Of a stretch of 50,621 nt of DNA, positions 26,416-34,696 are shown in pieces. Origin of the DNA: Planctomycetota bacterium. Its GTDB lineage: Bacteria; Planctomycetota; Planctomycetia; Pirellulales; Pirellulaceae. The notes under the pieces are model-generated. The model was not told the DNA's origin. It saw only the letters and a list, made by a program, of their open reading frames with translations, and did no database searches. Numbering within the stretch: position 1 is the first letter of the stretch; every line of letters starts with the position of its first letter. The position numbers and the translations under genes were made by a program. The stretch covers positions 1 to 50,621 of the forward strand of contig JAJDEH010000395.1 in NCBI GenBank assembly GCA_029259935.1, in the 5' to 3' direction.

Positions 26416-26444
26416 TTTGCCCGCATTCGCCGAGGAGATATAAT
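26416..26444 (+). promoter_or_regulatory. Predicted promoter of the DtxR-like gene
   Basis: TTGCCC (26416-26421) and a perfect TATAAT (26439-26444) are 17 bases apart. They lie about 30 bases before the likely start codon, with AGGAGG (26462-26467) between. Confidence 0.5.
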
Positions 26445-26474
26445 GCCCGCTCACGAAAATCAGGAGGAAGGGTG

Positions 26475-27179
26475 TTGGCGAGTCTCACGATCGAAAATTA
26501 CGTGAAGGCGATCTACCAAATTTGCGCGTCGCAGGAAGAAAAGAACGCCGCAACGGGCCAGATCGCCGAAGCGCTTGAGGTTGCTCCGGGAACCGTTACG
26601 AGCATGCTGAAGACGCTCAACGACTCGAAGCTTGCCGAATATGCGCCTTACGAAGGTGTCAAGCTGACCGAAACAGGAACGACTTTGGCCCTGCGCGTGC
26701 TGCGGCGGCACCGGCTGTTTGAACTCTTCTTGGTCAAAACACTGAGCCTTAGTTGGGATGAGGTCCACGAAGAAGCTGAAAACATGGAACACGCCGTCAG
26801 CGAGTTTCTCGTGGATCGGATGGATGAATATCTGGAGTTCCCGGAATTCGATCCCCACGGCGATCCAATTCCCAAAGCCGATGGTTCGGTGTCGCCCATG
26901 TCCAGCGTGACCTTGTCCGATTTGAAGAGCGGCGAGAATTTTCAGCTTGTCCGAGTCTTGGACCAATCGCCAAAATTTCTGCGATACTTGAGCGAGCGTG
27001 ATGTGCGGCTGGGGATCAACGGCACGGTGATTGAGAACAGTTCGGAAGCCGGAATCGTGACCATTCGAATCGAAAGCAACGAAACGTCGCTGGCACGCGA
27101 AACGGCAAAGAAGCTGGTGGTCACGTCCGCTGTTGAGGTCGCCGCGGCGCCAACAGAATTTGGCTCCGAAAACGTTTGA
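26475..27179 (+). CDS. DtxR/MntR-family metal-dependent transcriptional regulator
   Basis: About 234 residues. No ATG is available: adjacent GTG (26472) and TTG (26475) codons follow AGGAGG at 26462-26467, and the 7-base spacing favours TTG, giving MASLTIENYVKAIYQ. The N-terminal winged helix (about 1-65: IAEALEVAPGTVTSMLKTLNDSKLAEY) and the dimerisation/metal domain (about 70-140: LRVLRRHRLFELFLV, HEEAENMEHAVSEFLVDRMDEYL, FDPHGDPIP) are typical of DtxR/MntR/IdeR. An SH3-like FeoA-type domain ends the protein. It presumably senses Fe(II) or Mn(II). Whether it controls mch is unknown. Confidence 0.88.
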   Translation: MASLTIENYVKAIYQICASQEEKNAATGQIAEALEVAPGTVTSMLKTLNDSKLAEYAPYEGVKLTETGTTLALRVLRRHRLFELFLVKTLSLSWDEVHEEAENMEHAVSEFLVDRMDEYLEFPEFDPHGDPIPKADGSVSPMSSVTLSDLKSGENFQLVRVLDQSPKFLRYLSERDVRLGINGTVIENSSEAGIVTIRIESNETSLARETAKKLVVTSAVEVAAAPTEFGSENV

Positions 27180-27213
27180 CGCACGGCAATGATAGAACCG
27201 TGCCAGGAGTTGT

Positions 27214-27633
27214 TCAGCGTGTCGCGCCTTCGGCGGCCAGGGAGTCGACGTCGGCAATCGGCTTGAGGAAGGGGCGTAGCTTGGCCAGCGTCTTGGGGCC
27301 GATATCCTCTACTCGCCGCAGATCTTCGTGATCCATGAAGGGGCCGTCCTTGCGGCGCGACTCAACGATGCGGCGGGCCAACGTCTCACCGACTCCAGGT
27401 AGCAGCGTGAGCTCCGGCCAGTCGGCTTCATTCACATCCAATTGAAAATCGACTTGCAGCGGCGCGGCCCGTTCAATCTCGATCAAGTTGCCACGCGGCC
27501 CTCCCTTGGCAACCCAGTAGACCGCAATGGCACACAGAGAAACCGCCACGACGGCACCCAAACAAGCCTGGTCCATGCGGCGCAGTATCGGCCTAGGTTG
27601 TTGAACGTCTGGATTTCGTTCCATTTCTTCCAT
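27214..27633 (-). CDS. ComEA-like helix-hairpin-helix protein
   Basis: 139 residues from ATG 27633; a GTG at 27651 would add six. One membrane helix at about residues 20-42 is followed by a linker and a C-terminal ComEA-type HhH pair: DVNEADWPELTLLPGVGETLARRIVESR, then a second hairpin with VEDIGPKTLAKLRPF. Such proteins bind double-stranded DNA outside the membrane during natural transformation, or act as generic DNA-binding anchors. No other competence gene is nearby. It is convergent with the DtxR-like gene and divergent from nadC. Confidence 0.82.
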   Translation of the reverse strand: MEEMERNPDVQQPRPILRRMDQACLGAVVAVSLCAIAVYWVAKGGPRGNLIEIERAAPLQVDFQLDVNEADWPELTLLPGVGETLARRIVESRRKDGPFMDHEDLRRVEDIGPKTLAKLRPFLKPIADVDSLAAEGATR

Positions 27634-27802
27634 GCCATCGCCCGGCTGCACCGCCTAGCCCGCATCATCTGGCCCGCATCGCCCTCTCCCCCGCCAACGG
27701 CCAGCGGGTATTCTATAAGGCGTCCACGTGCCCCGTTTGCAGGCGGATTATAGCATAACCTGATGGTGGGCGTGTCCGCACGTTATTTCAAAAGTAGGCT
27801 CC

Positions 27803-28732
27803 ATGAGCAAAGAGTTTCATCAAGTTACCTGGGACGCCCATGTCGAGGACGACTGCCGTCAAATCATTCGGCTGGCCGTTCGCGAGGACCTGGAACGGCA
27901 ACAAGACTGGACAACCTTGGCGCTGTGCCCCGGAAATTCGCCCGCCGAGCTGTCCGTGGTGGTGCGTGAAGACGGCGTCGTTGCCGGGCAAGCGGCCGCC
28001 CGCCTGGTGCTTGACGAAACGGGTATCGAAGCCCAGTGGGAAAAGTTGGTCGCCGATGGAACGCCGATCGCGGCGGGAACGGCAATCGCCAAGATTTCGG
28101 GCAACGCGCGACATCTGCTTACCGTCGAGCGGTTGGTGCTGAATCTCATGTCGCGGCTGTCGGGCATTGCCACGATGACGCGATGTTTCGTCCAGGCGAT
28201 TGAAGAAGCCGGCGGCGGGGCCCGGATCTACGACACGCGAAAAACAACTCCCGGTTGGCGTCGCCTGGAAAAATATGCCGTCGGCTGTGGCGGAGGCCGA
28301 AATCATCGGACTGGCTTGTTCGACGCCGTCTTGATCAAGGACAATCATCTTTGCCTGGCCCGAGACGGCGACAAGCGATTATCACCCGCCGAGTGCGTGG
28401 TGCGTACACGCGAATTTGTCAAAGAGGCCCTGGACGACGAGGCAAGAGCCCGGGATATGATCGTCGAAATCGAAGTCGACACGTTGGAGCAGCTTCGCGA
28501 CGTTCTGCCGGCGGGTCCTGATATTGTCTTGCTTGACAACATGACGGTCGACCAATTACGCGAGGGCGTCGCGCTGCGAAACGAACTCCGGCCGAGCGTC
28601 GAACTGGAGGCGTCGGGCGGCATCACGCTCGAAACCGTCGGTGCGATATCGCGAACCGGCGTCGAGCGAATCAGCAGCGGAGCATTGACGCAAAGCGGCA
28701 TGGTCCTCGACATCGGCCTCGACTGGACCTGA
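27803..28732 (+). CDS. nadC: Nicotinate-nucleotide pyrophosphorylase (carboxylating)
   Basis: 309 residues. It converts quinolinate and PRPP to nicotinate mononucleotide in de novo NAD synthesis. The N-terminal domain has VREDLERQQDWTT. The barrel shows the phosphoribosyl-binding YDTRKTTPGWRRLEKYAV, GGGRNHRTGLFDAVLIKDNH, EIEVDTLEQLRD, LLDNM and EASGGI, all characteristic of NadC. The length is slightly above the usual 280-300. It is monocistronic and convergent with the SPFH gene. Confidence 0.95.
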   Translation: MSKEFHQVTWDAHVEDDCRQIIRLAVREDLERQQDWTTLALCPGNSPAELSVVVREDGVVAGQAAARLVLDETGIEAQWEKLVADGTPIAAGTAIAKISGNARHLLTVERLVLNLMSRLSGIATMTRCFVQAIEEAGGGARIYDTRKTTPGWRRLEKYAVGCGGGRNHRTGLFDAVLIKDNHLCLARDGDKRLSPAECVVRTREFVKEALDDEARARDMIVEIEVDTLEQLRDVLPAGPDIVLLDNMTVDQLREGVALRNELRPSVELEASGGITLETVGAISRTGVERISSGALTQSGMVLDIGLDWT

Positions 28733-28751
28733 GATTCTCCGCTTACGACTT

Positions 28752-30125
28752 CTAGTTTTCGTCTCCGCCAACCAACTTCTCTTCCACTTTATCAGCTTGC
28801 CAGGCAACGGCCGTGATCACTCGAGTCAGCTCAAGCGCATCCACGGTATCCGACAGTTCATTCGCCAAAACCACAACCTGTTCACCCGATTCAGTTTTTT
28901 GAACCGCAAAAGCCCCATGCACCATTTGTGCGTTGTAGCGGAGCAACGAGAGTGCGTTCTGTGGAGTTGCGGGTCCGCACACCGAGGAGATCGCCACCAT
29001 GTCGTGGCCTTCTTGGTCTTTTTGACCAAAGGCCGTGGTCACGGTTTGTTTTCGTGTCGCTCCGGTGGGCACGGTGATTCGCCATGTATCGCCCGCTTCA
29101 TTGCAAACCCAGCCAGCCGATTGGCAGATCGACCGAACGAGTTGCCTGGGATCGGTCGCCACACTGCTTAGCTCGGCGAAATCCAGTCCGCCGGCTGCGG
29201 CCGCTCCCACCGCGGCACCGGCCGCAACCGGCGCGGCCGTGGCTGGACCGGGCTGAGCACCCCCGCGCTGCTGTACATTTTGCATGGCTTGCTGAATCAT
29301 CGTCGGCATCATCATGCCGAAGCCGGCACCCATGCCCATGTTCATCGCGCCAGCGCCGGCTCCGCCACCCCCCGACTCGGCCATCTTGGCCATGCTGTTG
29401 GCCGACTGAAAGACCATGAAGTCGTGCAAGTTGCCGATCGCTCCCATGCTGCTGCGTTGGTCGATCGCTTTTTGTACTTCGTCGGGCGCGGTGATGGCGT
29501 TGATCACGAAGTCCGAAAGCTCGAGGCCGTACTTAGCAAAATCGTCGCCCACCTTGGCCTTGGTGCCGGTTTCGATTTCGTCCATTTTGCTTTGGATATC
29601 GAACAGGCCAATTTTTAGTGTCGCAATCAGATCTTTCATCCGCGACACAATGCGGTCCTTCAAGAACGAGGCGACTTGTTCGGTCGTGTACTTGCCTTGG
29701 GTGCCCACCAGCGTGTTGATGAACACCGACGAATCGATCACCTTGAACGAGTACTTGCCAAAGCTGCGAAGTTGAACCATGCCCAAGTCGGCGTCGCGAA
29801 TGGGAATCGGCTGGCGAGTGCCCCACTTCTGATCGAGGAAGACTTGCTTGCCGATGAAATAAACATTCGCTTGAAAAGGAGACTTATCCCAGGGAATGGT
29901 GAGTATTCGAGTGATGATCGGCACATTGGCCGTCGTCAACGTGTAGCGCCCCGGCCCAAACGTGTCCATCGCCTTGCCGTCGCGATAAAAGACCGCTTCC
30001 TGGTTTTGCTGGACAATCAATTGGGCACCCAGCTTGATGTCGGCGGATCCTCCCGGCGGGACGCGGTGAACAATCGAGCGGCCAGTGGAATCAAAATAGT
30101 CGATGACTTCTAGACGAATTCCCAT
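28752..30125 (-). CDS. SPFH/Band 7 protein with a C-terminal YbjN-like domain
   Basis: 457 residues without a membrane helix. The N-terminal SPFH domain (about 30-235) resembles the virion-core/YdjI-like branch: [52 protein letters not shown]-type phrases. A glycine- and methionine-rich linker (about 250-310) leads to a C-terminal domain (about 325-450) that, by its strand-helix pattern and [17 protein letters not shown], looks like a YbjN/type III secretion chaperone fold. YdjI-like proteins recruit or scaffold membrane stress factors. The next upstream gene on the same strand (59 bases away) is the likely partner. Confidence 0.85.
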   Translation of the reverse strand: MGIRLEVIDYFDSTGRSIVHRVPPGGSADIKLGAQLIVQQNQEAVFYRDGKAMDTFGPGRYTLTTANVPIITRILTIPWDKSPFQANVYFIGKQVFLDQKWGTRQPIPIRDADLGMVQLRSFGKYSFKVIDSSVFINTLVGTQGKYTTEQVASFLKDRIVSRMKDLIATLKIGLFDIQSKMDEIETGTKAKVGDDFAKYGLELSDFVINAITAPDEVQKAIDQRSSMGAIGNLHDFMVFQSANSMAKMAESGGGGAGAGAMNMGMGAGFGMMMPTMIQQAMQNVQQRGGAQPGPATAAPVAAGAAVGAAAAGGLDFAELSSVATDPRQLVRSICQSAGWVCNEAGDTWRITVPTGATRKQTVTTAFGQKDQEGHDMVAISSVCGPATPQNALSLLRYNAQMVHGAFAVQKTESGEQVVVLANELSDTVDALELTRVITAVAWQADKVEEKLVGGDEN

Positions 30126-30184
30126 CGGTGTTTCCTTGCGTCAAATCAGAAATGTGTCGGTAATGGTTTGCGAGATCTGCCCGG

Positions 30185-30712
30185 TTAGTCGTCGCTGAGG
30201 CCCTGCAAAACTTCGGCTCGCTCGTTGTAATTTCTTTCGATGTCGGCCAGCAATTGATTTAATTCGGCCAGCACCTGATTCGCGTCCGTTGAACTAGTTC
30301 CGGCCTTTCCCAATGCCTTGCCTAGTTGATCCACGTCCGCCATGAGCGAATGGTCTCGTTCGTAAACGTCGTCCAACTCGTCTTCACGGATTCGTACATA
30401 GTCGAAAAATCCGCTGTAGCCCTGAACGTCGCCGCGAAACTTGGTGATCTGCTTGTCGAGTTTGGCTTTTAGCCGTTCGATCCCTGGCAGCACATCAATC
30501 TGCCCCGCATCGGTAAGTTGCAAAATATAGGAGTCCAAGCCGCTTTTGCCGCGCTGCAAGCAGTCGGCCATCCAGTTGCGGGCCAACTGGTCGCTTTCGC
30601 GGCGGTATTCCTTCTCTAAATAGCCACTAAATCCGGGGATGTACCGCAGGATGGATTCGATGAGGTTTCGCTGGTCTGTGTGTTTGCTCGGATCCGGCAC
30701 CGCACGCTCCAA
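30185..30712 (-). CDS. Coiled-coil hypothetical protein paired with the SPFH gene
   Basis: 175 residues, acidic and helical, with no membrane span. An N-terminal phrase IPGFSGYLEKEYRRESDQLAR is followed by long heptad-like helices. It resembles uncharacterised helical proteins encoded next to SPFH/YdjI-type genes in other bacteria, which would fit a soluble partner. It is probably the first gene of a two-gene operon with the SPFH gene. Confidence 0.7.
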   Translation of the reverse strand: MERAVPDPSKHTDQRNLIESILRYIPGFSGYLEKEYRRESDQLARNWMADCLQRGKSGLDSYILQLTDAGQIDVLPGIERLKAKLDKQITKFRGDVQGYSGFFDYVRIREDELDDVYERDHSLMADVDQLGKALGKAGTSSTDANQVLAELNQLLADIERNYNERAEVLQGLSDD

Positions 30713-30974
30713 TCAATGAAAACGGGTGTGAGAATCTGTGAAACTGTCCTATCTGATTCGTTTTTAACGCCGGAATCTTCCGATAACATATCGGGTGAAG
30801 CGAATTTCGCGAACCACATATCGACATAAGTCGTTGAAGTAGCAGTGTTTCTAGTGAATGCCGTCGCTTGGTTCCGGGTGTGAACTCGTCTGGCTTGATG
30901 TCAGAGCATTTGATACGGTTCGCCCTCACTTCAGCAAGCTCGCGTATTCACGCAACCCCAACGACTCATTCTCC

Positions 30975-31685
30975 ATGAATAGAGCATCAAGTCTCGTCAA
31001 TTCCGGACTGTCAATCCTCCTCGTCACGCTCACCCTGCTGGCCGGTTGTGCGGAAGGTCCGCTATCAGGAATCGGGTCCATGACTCCCTGGGTCCAAAAG
31101 AAATGGGCCGAGGAAGAGCAATACATCGCGTCATTGTACGGTCGTCGTCGGCAGCTTCGCAATCTGGCCTCTCGTGCCGGTTCGATGCCGCCCGCCGAGC
31201 AAGAACGCGTATCGCAAGAACTGGCCACACTGTTTAGAGACGACCCCGTCGTCTTATTGCGAATCGAAGTCGTGCGAACGCTAGCCAAACTGCCGACCCC
31301 CACGGCAACCAATACGCTGCGGGCCGCGTTGAAAGACGAGAACGCGGATATTCGGATCGCCGCCGCCAATGCTTGGGCTGGCCGACAAGTTCCCGACGCG
31401 GCGGCCACTCTGCAGGAAGTCATCCAAAGCGATTCCGACATTGATGTACAACTGGCCGCCACGAAGGCGCTCGGTTCGTTTCGCGGTCCCGAGGCGATGC
31501 AAGCACTCAGCATCGCCCTGGATGAATCGGATCCCGCCCTTCAAAGCCGGGCCATCGAGTCGTTGCGCGAAGTCACCGGACGCGACTACGGGAATGACGT
31601 CACCGCGTGGCGCGACTTCGCCCGAGGCGGGAACCCACCCCAATCCGAATCGTCGGTGGCTAGACGATTTTTCGGCATCTTTTAG
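30975..31685 (+). CDS. HEAT-repeat lipoprotein
   Basis: 236 residues from ATG 30975; the open frame extends 39 residues upstream, but the signal sequence starts here. The N-terminus is a lipoprotein signal with the lipobox LAGC. A basic helical stretch (WVQKKWAEEEQYIASLYGRRRQ) is followed by at least three HEAT-like repeats over about 100-200 (TLRAALKDENADIRIAAANA, LQEVIQSDSDIDVQLAATKAL, ALSIALDESDPALQSRAIESL). Probably a membrane-tethered protein-binding scaffold. Divergent from the SPFH operon. Confidence 0.8.
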   Translation: MNRASSLVNSGLSILLVTLTLLAGCAEGPLSGIGSMTPWVQKKWAEEEQYIASLYGRRRQLRNLASRAGSMPPAEQERVSQELATLFRDDPVVLLRIEVVRTLAKLPTPTATNTLRAALKDENADIRIAAANAWAGRQVPDAAATLQEVIQSDSDIDVQLAATKALGSFRGPEAMQALSIALDESDPALQSRAIESLREVTGRDYGNDVTAWRDFARGGNPPQSESSVARRFFGIF

Positions 31686-32192
31686 CGACCCGGCCGCGAA
31701 TCCATCTACGGGTCGCTCCACGGATTCGGCACATGGTTGAAGAAATTGCCATGTCAAGGCAGGGCTTGTCAACGCTTCGGTTGACCGATTCATTCCGCGA
31801 CCATCGTATTTCGTAGGATGCCGAATCAGATATCGCCTTCAGCGAATTCGACACAATCGGCTGACCCTTCAGATCGTTGTTCGCGGCTCGTTCCCGACAC
31901 CTTCCAAGTTTGATGACGCTAGAAAAACGAGTCCAGGCGTCCGTATGCGGGAGAGCCGCACGGACGGTTCGGAGGGGAGGGTTCGGGAATTCAACTGAAC
32001 TTCCTTACCCTATCGATCGGCGTCATGCGACAATCCCTGAACCACTGTCGCCGCTCTGTTTACGCCGCCTGAAATAGTTGCCGCACACCAACCACACTGA
32101 AGTTTCGCTGAACGGCTAGGAGTTGATAGACTGGTAAGCGTCCGCCACGCCCCCGTTTGGATCGACTTTTGATCAGCCCACCTTGGAAAACC
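31686..32192. other. 507-base stretch without a gene, holding a group II intron remnant
   Basis: No coding frame is convincing. The right-central part holds the intron 3' remnant annotated separately; the left part (31686-31920) shows no recognisable intron ORF or domain, and the right part leads to the next gene. Confidence 0.55.
31937..32013 (+). mobile_element. Group II intron 3'-end remnant (domains V and VI)
   Basis: Bases 31937-31970 form a 34-nt domain V-like hairpin with the diagnostic CCGTATGCGG, GAGA loop and CCGCACGGACGGTTC. Bases 31974-32013 look like domain VI: a hairpin ending CCTTACCCTAT, with an A at 32007 placed 7 nt from the putative 3' splice site, as for a branch point. 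No reverse transcriptase ORF or 5' domains are seen, so this is a truncated, inactive remnant. Confidence 0.65.
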
Positions 32193-34667
32193 ATGAATCT
32201 TTTGCCGCTGGCCCTCGGTGTCAGTCTCGCCTGCACGGCCCTTGTTTCGGCCGAGACGATTCGCGTCGAGCCGGCTCGTGTGCACATCCATCCGCAGGGT
32301 ACGCAACAACTGTTGCTGACCGAAACCGGCGAGCGTGAGTTCGACAGGACTACCGCCGCCGAATACTCGTCAGCGGATACCGATGTCGTTGTCGTTTCCG
32401 AAGACGGACTCCTGTGTGCGCAAGGTCCCGGCGCGACAAGCATCGAGGTTCGCGTCGGCGATCAAGTCGCGCAAGTTCAAGTCACCGTGGCCACGGAAAG
32501 TGAGACGCCGCCGATTCGATTCGCGACCGATGTCGTCCCCATTCTGACGAAACTTGGTTGCAACAGCGGCGGGTGCCACGGCAAGGCGACCGGGCAAAAC
32601 GGATTCAAACTGTCGTTGCTGGGCTTCGAGCCCAATGTGGATTATCTGGCCATTGTCAAACAGGGGCGCGGCCGGAGGATCTTTCCCGCCGATCCGAATC
32701 GAAGCCTGTTGATGATGAAGGCAACCGCCGCGATGCCGCATGGCGGGGGCCGTCGGTTGGAGCTGGATAGCGATGATTACCGCGTTCTGCGAAGTTGGAT
32801 CGCCGGTGGCGCGGCTCGGCCGCGCAACGACGCGCCCGTGTTGCAACGGATCGAACTGCTGCCCCGTCAACGTGTTATCTCCACGAATTCCCGGCAGCAA
32901 CTGCTTGTGACGGGCGTTTTCTCCGATGGATCATCACGCGATGTGACGCGGCAAGCCGTTTACCAATCGAACGAATCCGAGATTGCCACGGTCAAGTCCG
33001 CCGGGCTCGTCCAAACACATTCGCGAAACGGCCTGTTCGCGGTCATGGTTCGTTTCGGTGGCAAGATTGCGACCTTTCATGGGGCGGTGCCGTTCGAGTC
33101 GGACGGCCGCCGCGCCGCACTCGTGCAAACGCGCCTGAACAATATCGAGAAGCAACTAAGCGATTCGCCAGCCGACAAAGCTCGGCTCGATAAGCTTTTG
33201 GTTCAGCAGTGGCGGCGGCTTGGTATCGCTCCGTCGGCCGCAGCCGATGACGAGACCTTGATTCGACGCGCGACCATCGATATTTGCGGCACGCTGCCCA
33301 CTACTGAAGAGATCGATGCCTATCTGGCCGACAGGCGGAAAGATAAACGCGCTCGGCTAATCGACCGATTGCTGCGGCGGCCTGAGTACGCAAACTACTT
33401 CGCACTCAAATGGGCCGACATTTTGAGAAACCGCGGCGCGGGATACTCGACGAGGAAGCAACGCGCGGGAACGGCGCTGTTCACGGGTTGGATTCGCGAT
33501 TCGATCGCCGCTAACAAGCCCTACGATCAATTCGTCTCCGAGATTCTGACCGCCAGCGGCAGCCAAGACGAAAACCCGCCCGCCGTGTGGTATCGCTCGG
33601 TGCGGACTCAGACGGACTATGTCGAATCGGTCGCTCAGGCGTTTCTCGGTGTGCGGATTCAATGTGCTCAGTGCCACCACCATCCCTTTGAGCGGTGGAG
33701 CCAAGGCGACTACTACGGGCTGGCCGCTGTTTTTGCTCGGGTCGGTCGCAAGGGAGGATTCTCCGACGCCGAGGTGCCGACGAACGAGATCATTTATCTC
33801 AAGGACGAGGGCGACGTTTTCCACCCCCGATCCGGTGAATTAGTTTTGCCAAAGGCTCTGGGCGGTCCCGACTTTCAGCTCACGCGCTACGACGACCCGC
33901 GACAGCGATTCGCCAAGTGGATGACCGGCGCGGATAATCCCTTTTTTGCTCGTACGATGGCCAACCGGATGTGGGCTCATTTTCTGGGCCGCGGAATCAT
34001 CCACCCGATCGACGATGCCCGCAGTACAAACCCGCCGACCAATCCGGAATTGCTCGAAGCCCTCGCCACCGAGTTTATTGCCAGCGGCTACGACATAAAG
34101 CACTTGATTCGCGTCATTTGCAATTCATATGCGTATCGCCTGGATTCCGCGCCGAGCGACCTGAATCAAGATGATACCCAGACGTTTGCCCGGTTCTATC
34201 CTCGACGATTGACGGCCGAAGTGCTGCTGGACGGAATCAGTCAGGTCTTGGAAGTGCCCACGCAGTTCGCCGGCTTGCCCGCCGGGACAAGGGCGATTGA
34301 ATTGCCCGACGAAAACGTGCCGGCCAGTTTTTTGGACGTCTTCGGCCGTCCGGCGCGAACGTCGGCTTGCGAATGCGAACGAGTTGACGCGCCCGGATTG
34401 TCGCAAGCGCTGACGCTGATCAACTCCAAGGAAATTCAACGTAAACTGACTGCAAAGGACGGCTATGTCGACCGGCTGGTTGACGGCGAGCAATCGCTCA
34501 CGCAGATCACAAAGGAAATTTTCCTACGTGTACTCGGTCGTCCTCCGCAAACCGAAGAACTTGAGACGGCGCTCGCGTTCCTCAAGTCCGAGGAAGATCG
34601 TGGCGAAGCCTATCGGTCGTTGCTATGGTCGTTGTTGGCGACGAATGAGTTCTTGTTTAACCATTGA
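32193..34667 (+). CDS. Secreted DUF1549/DUF1553 protein with N-terminal Ig-like domain
   Basis: 824 residues from ATG 32193 (MNLLPLALGVSLAC); signal peptide about 1-20. A bacterial Ig-like (BIG2) domain covers about 21-105. The cytochrome-like segment that follows has GCNSGGCHGK, where the two cysteines are four residues apart (Cx4CH) instead of two. DUF1549 includes IQCAQCHHHPFERW, a canonical CxxCH. DUF1553 follows (FARTMANRMWAHFLGRGIIHPIDD, TNPPTNPELLEALA). It is paired with the DUF1501 gene 29 bases downstream. The family has no proven reaction. Confidence 0.9.
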   Translation: MNLLPLALGVSLACTALVSAETIRVEPARVHIHPQGTQQLLLTETGEREFDRTTAAEYSSADTDVVVVSEDGLLCAQGPGATSIEVRVGDQVAQVQVTVATESETPPIRFATDVVPILTKLGCNSGGCHGKATGQNGFKLSLLGFEPNVDYLAIVKQGRGRRIFPADPNRSLLMMKATAAMPHGGGRRLELDSDDYRVLRSWIAGGAARPRNDAPVLQRIELLPRQRVISTNSRQQLLVTGVFSDGSSRDVTRQAVYQSNESEIATVKSAGLVQTHSRNGLFAVMVRFGGKIATFHGAVPFESDGRRAALVQTRLNNIEKQLSDSPADKARLDKLLVQQWRRLGIAPSAAADDETLIRRATIDICGTLPTTEEIDAYLADRRKDKRARLIDRLLRRPEYANYFALKWADILRNRGAGYSTRKQRAGTALFTGWIRDSIAANKPYDQFVSEILTASGSQDENPPAVWYRSVRTQTDYVESVAQAFLGVRIQCAQCHHHPFERWSQGDYYGLAAVFARVGRKGGFSDAEVPTNEIIYLKDEGDVFHPRSGELVLPKALGGPDFQLTRYDDPRQRFAKWMTGADNPFFARTMANRMWAHFLGRGIIHPIDDARSTNPPTNPELLEALATEFIASGYDIKHLIRVICNSYAYRLDSAPSDLNQDDTQTFARFYPRRLTAEVLLDGISQVLEVPTQFAGLPAGTRAIELPDENVPASFLDVFGRPARTSACECERVDAPGLSQALTLINSKEIQRKLTAKDGYVDRLVDGEQSLTQITKEIFLRVLGRPPQTEELETALAFLKSEEDRGEAYRSLLWSLLATNEFLFNH

Positions 34668-34696
34668 GTGGCCGCCCGGAGAAACGAGAGAAATTG

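Noticed and set aside
25944..26471. Upstream half of the long open frame that contains the DtxR-like gene
   Set aside because: It is antisense to mch; the regulator's ribosome site and promoter lie at its end.
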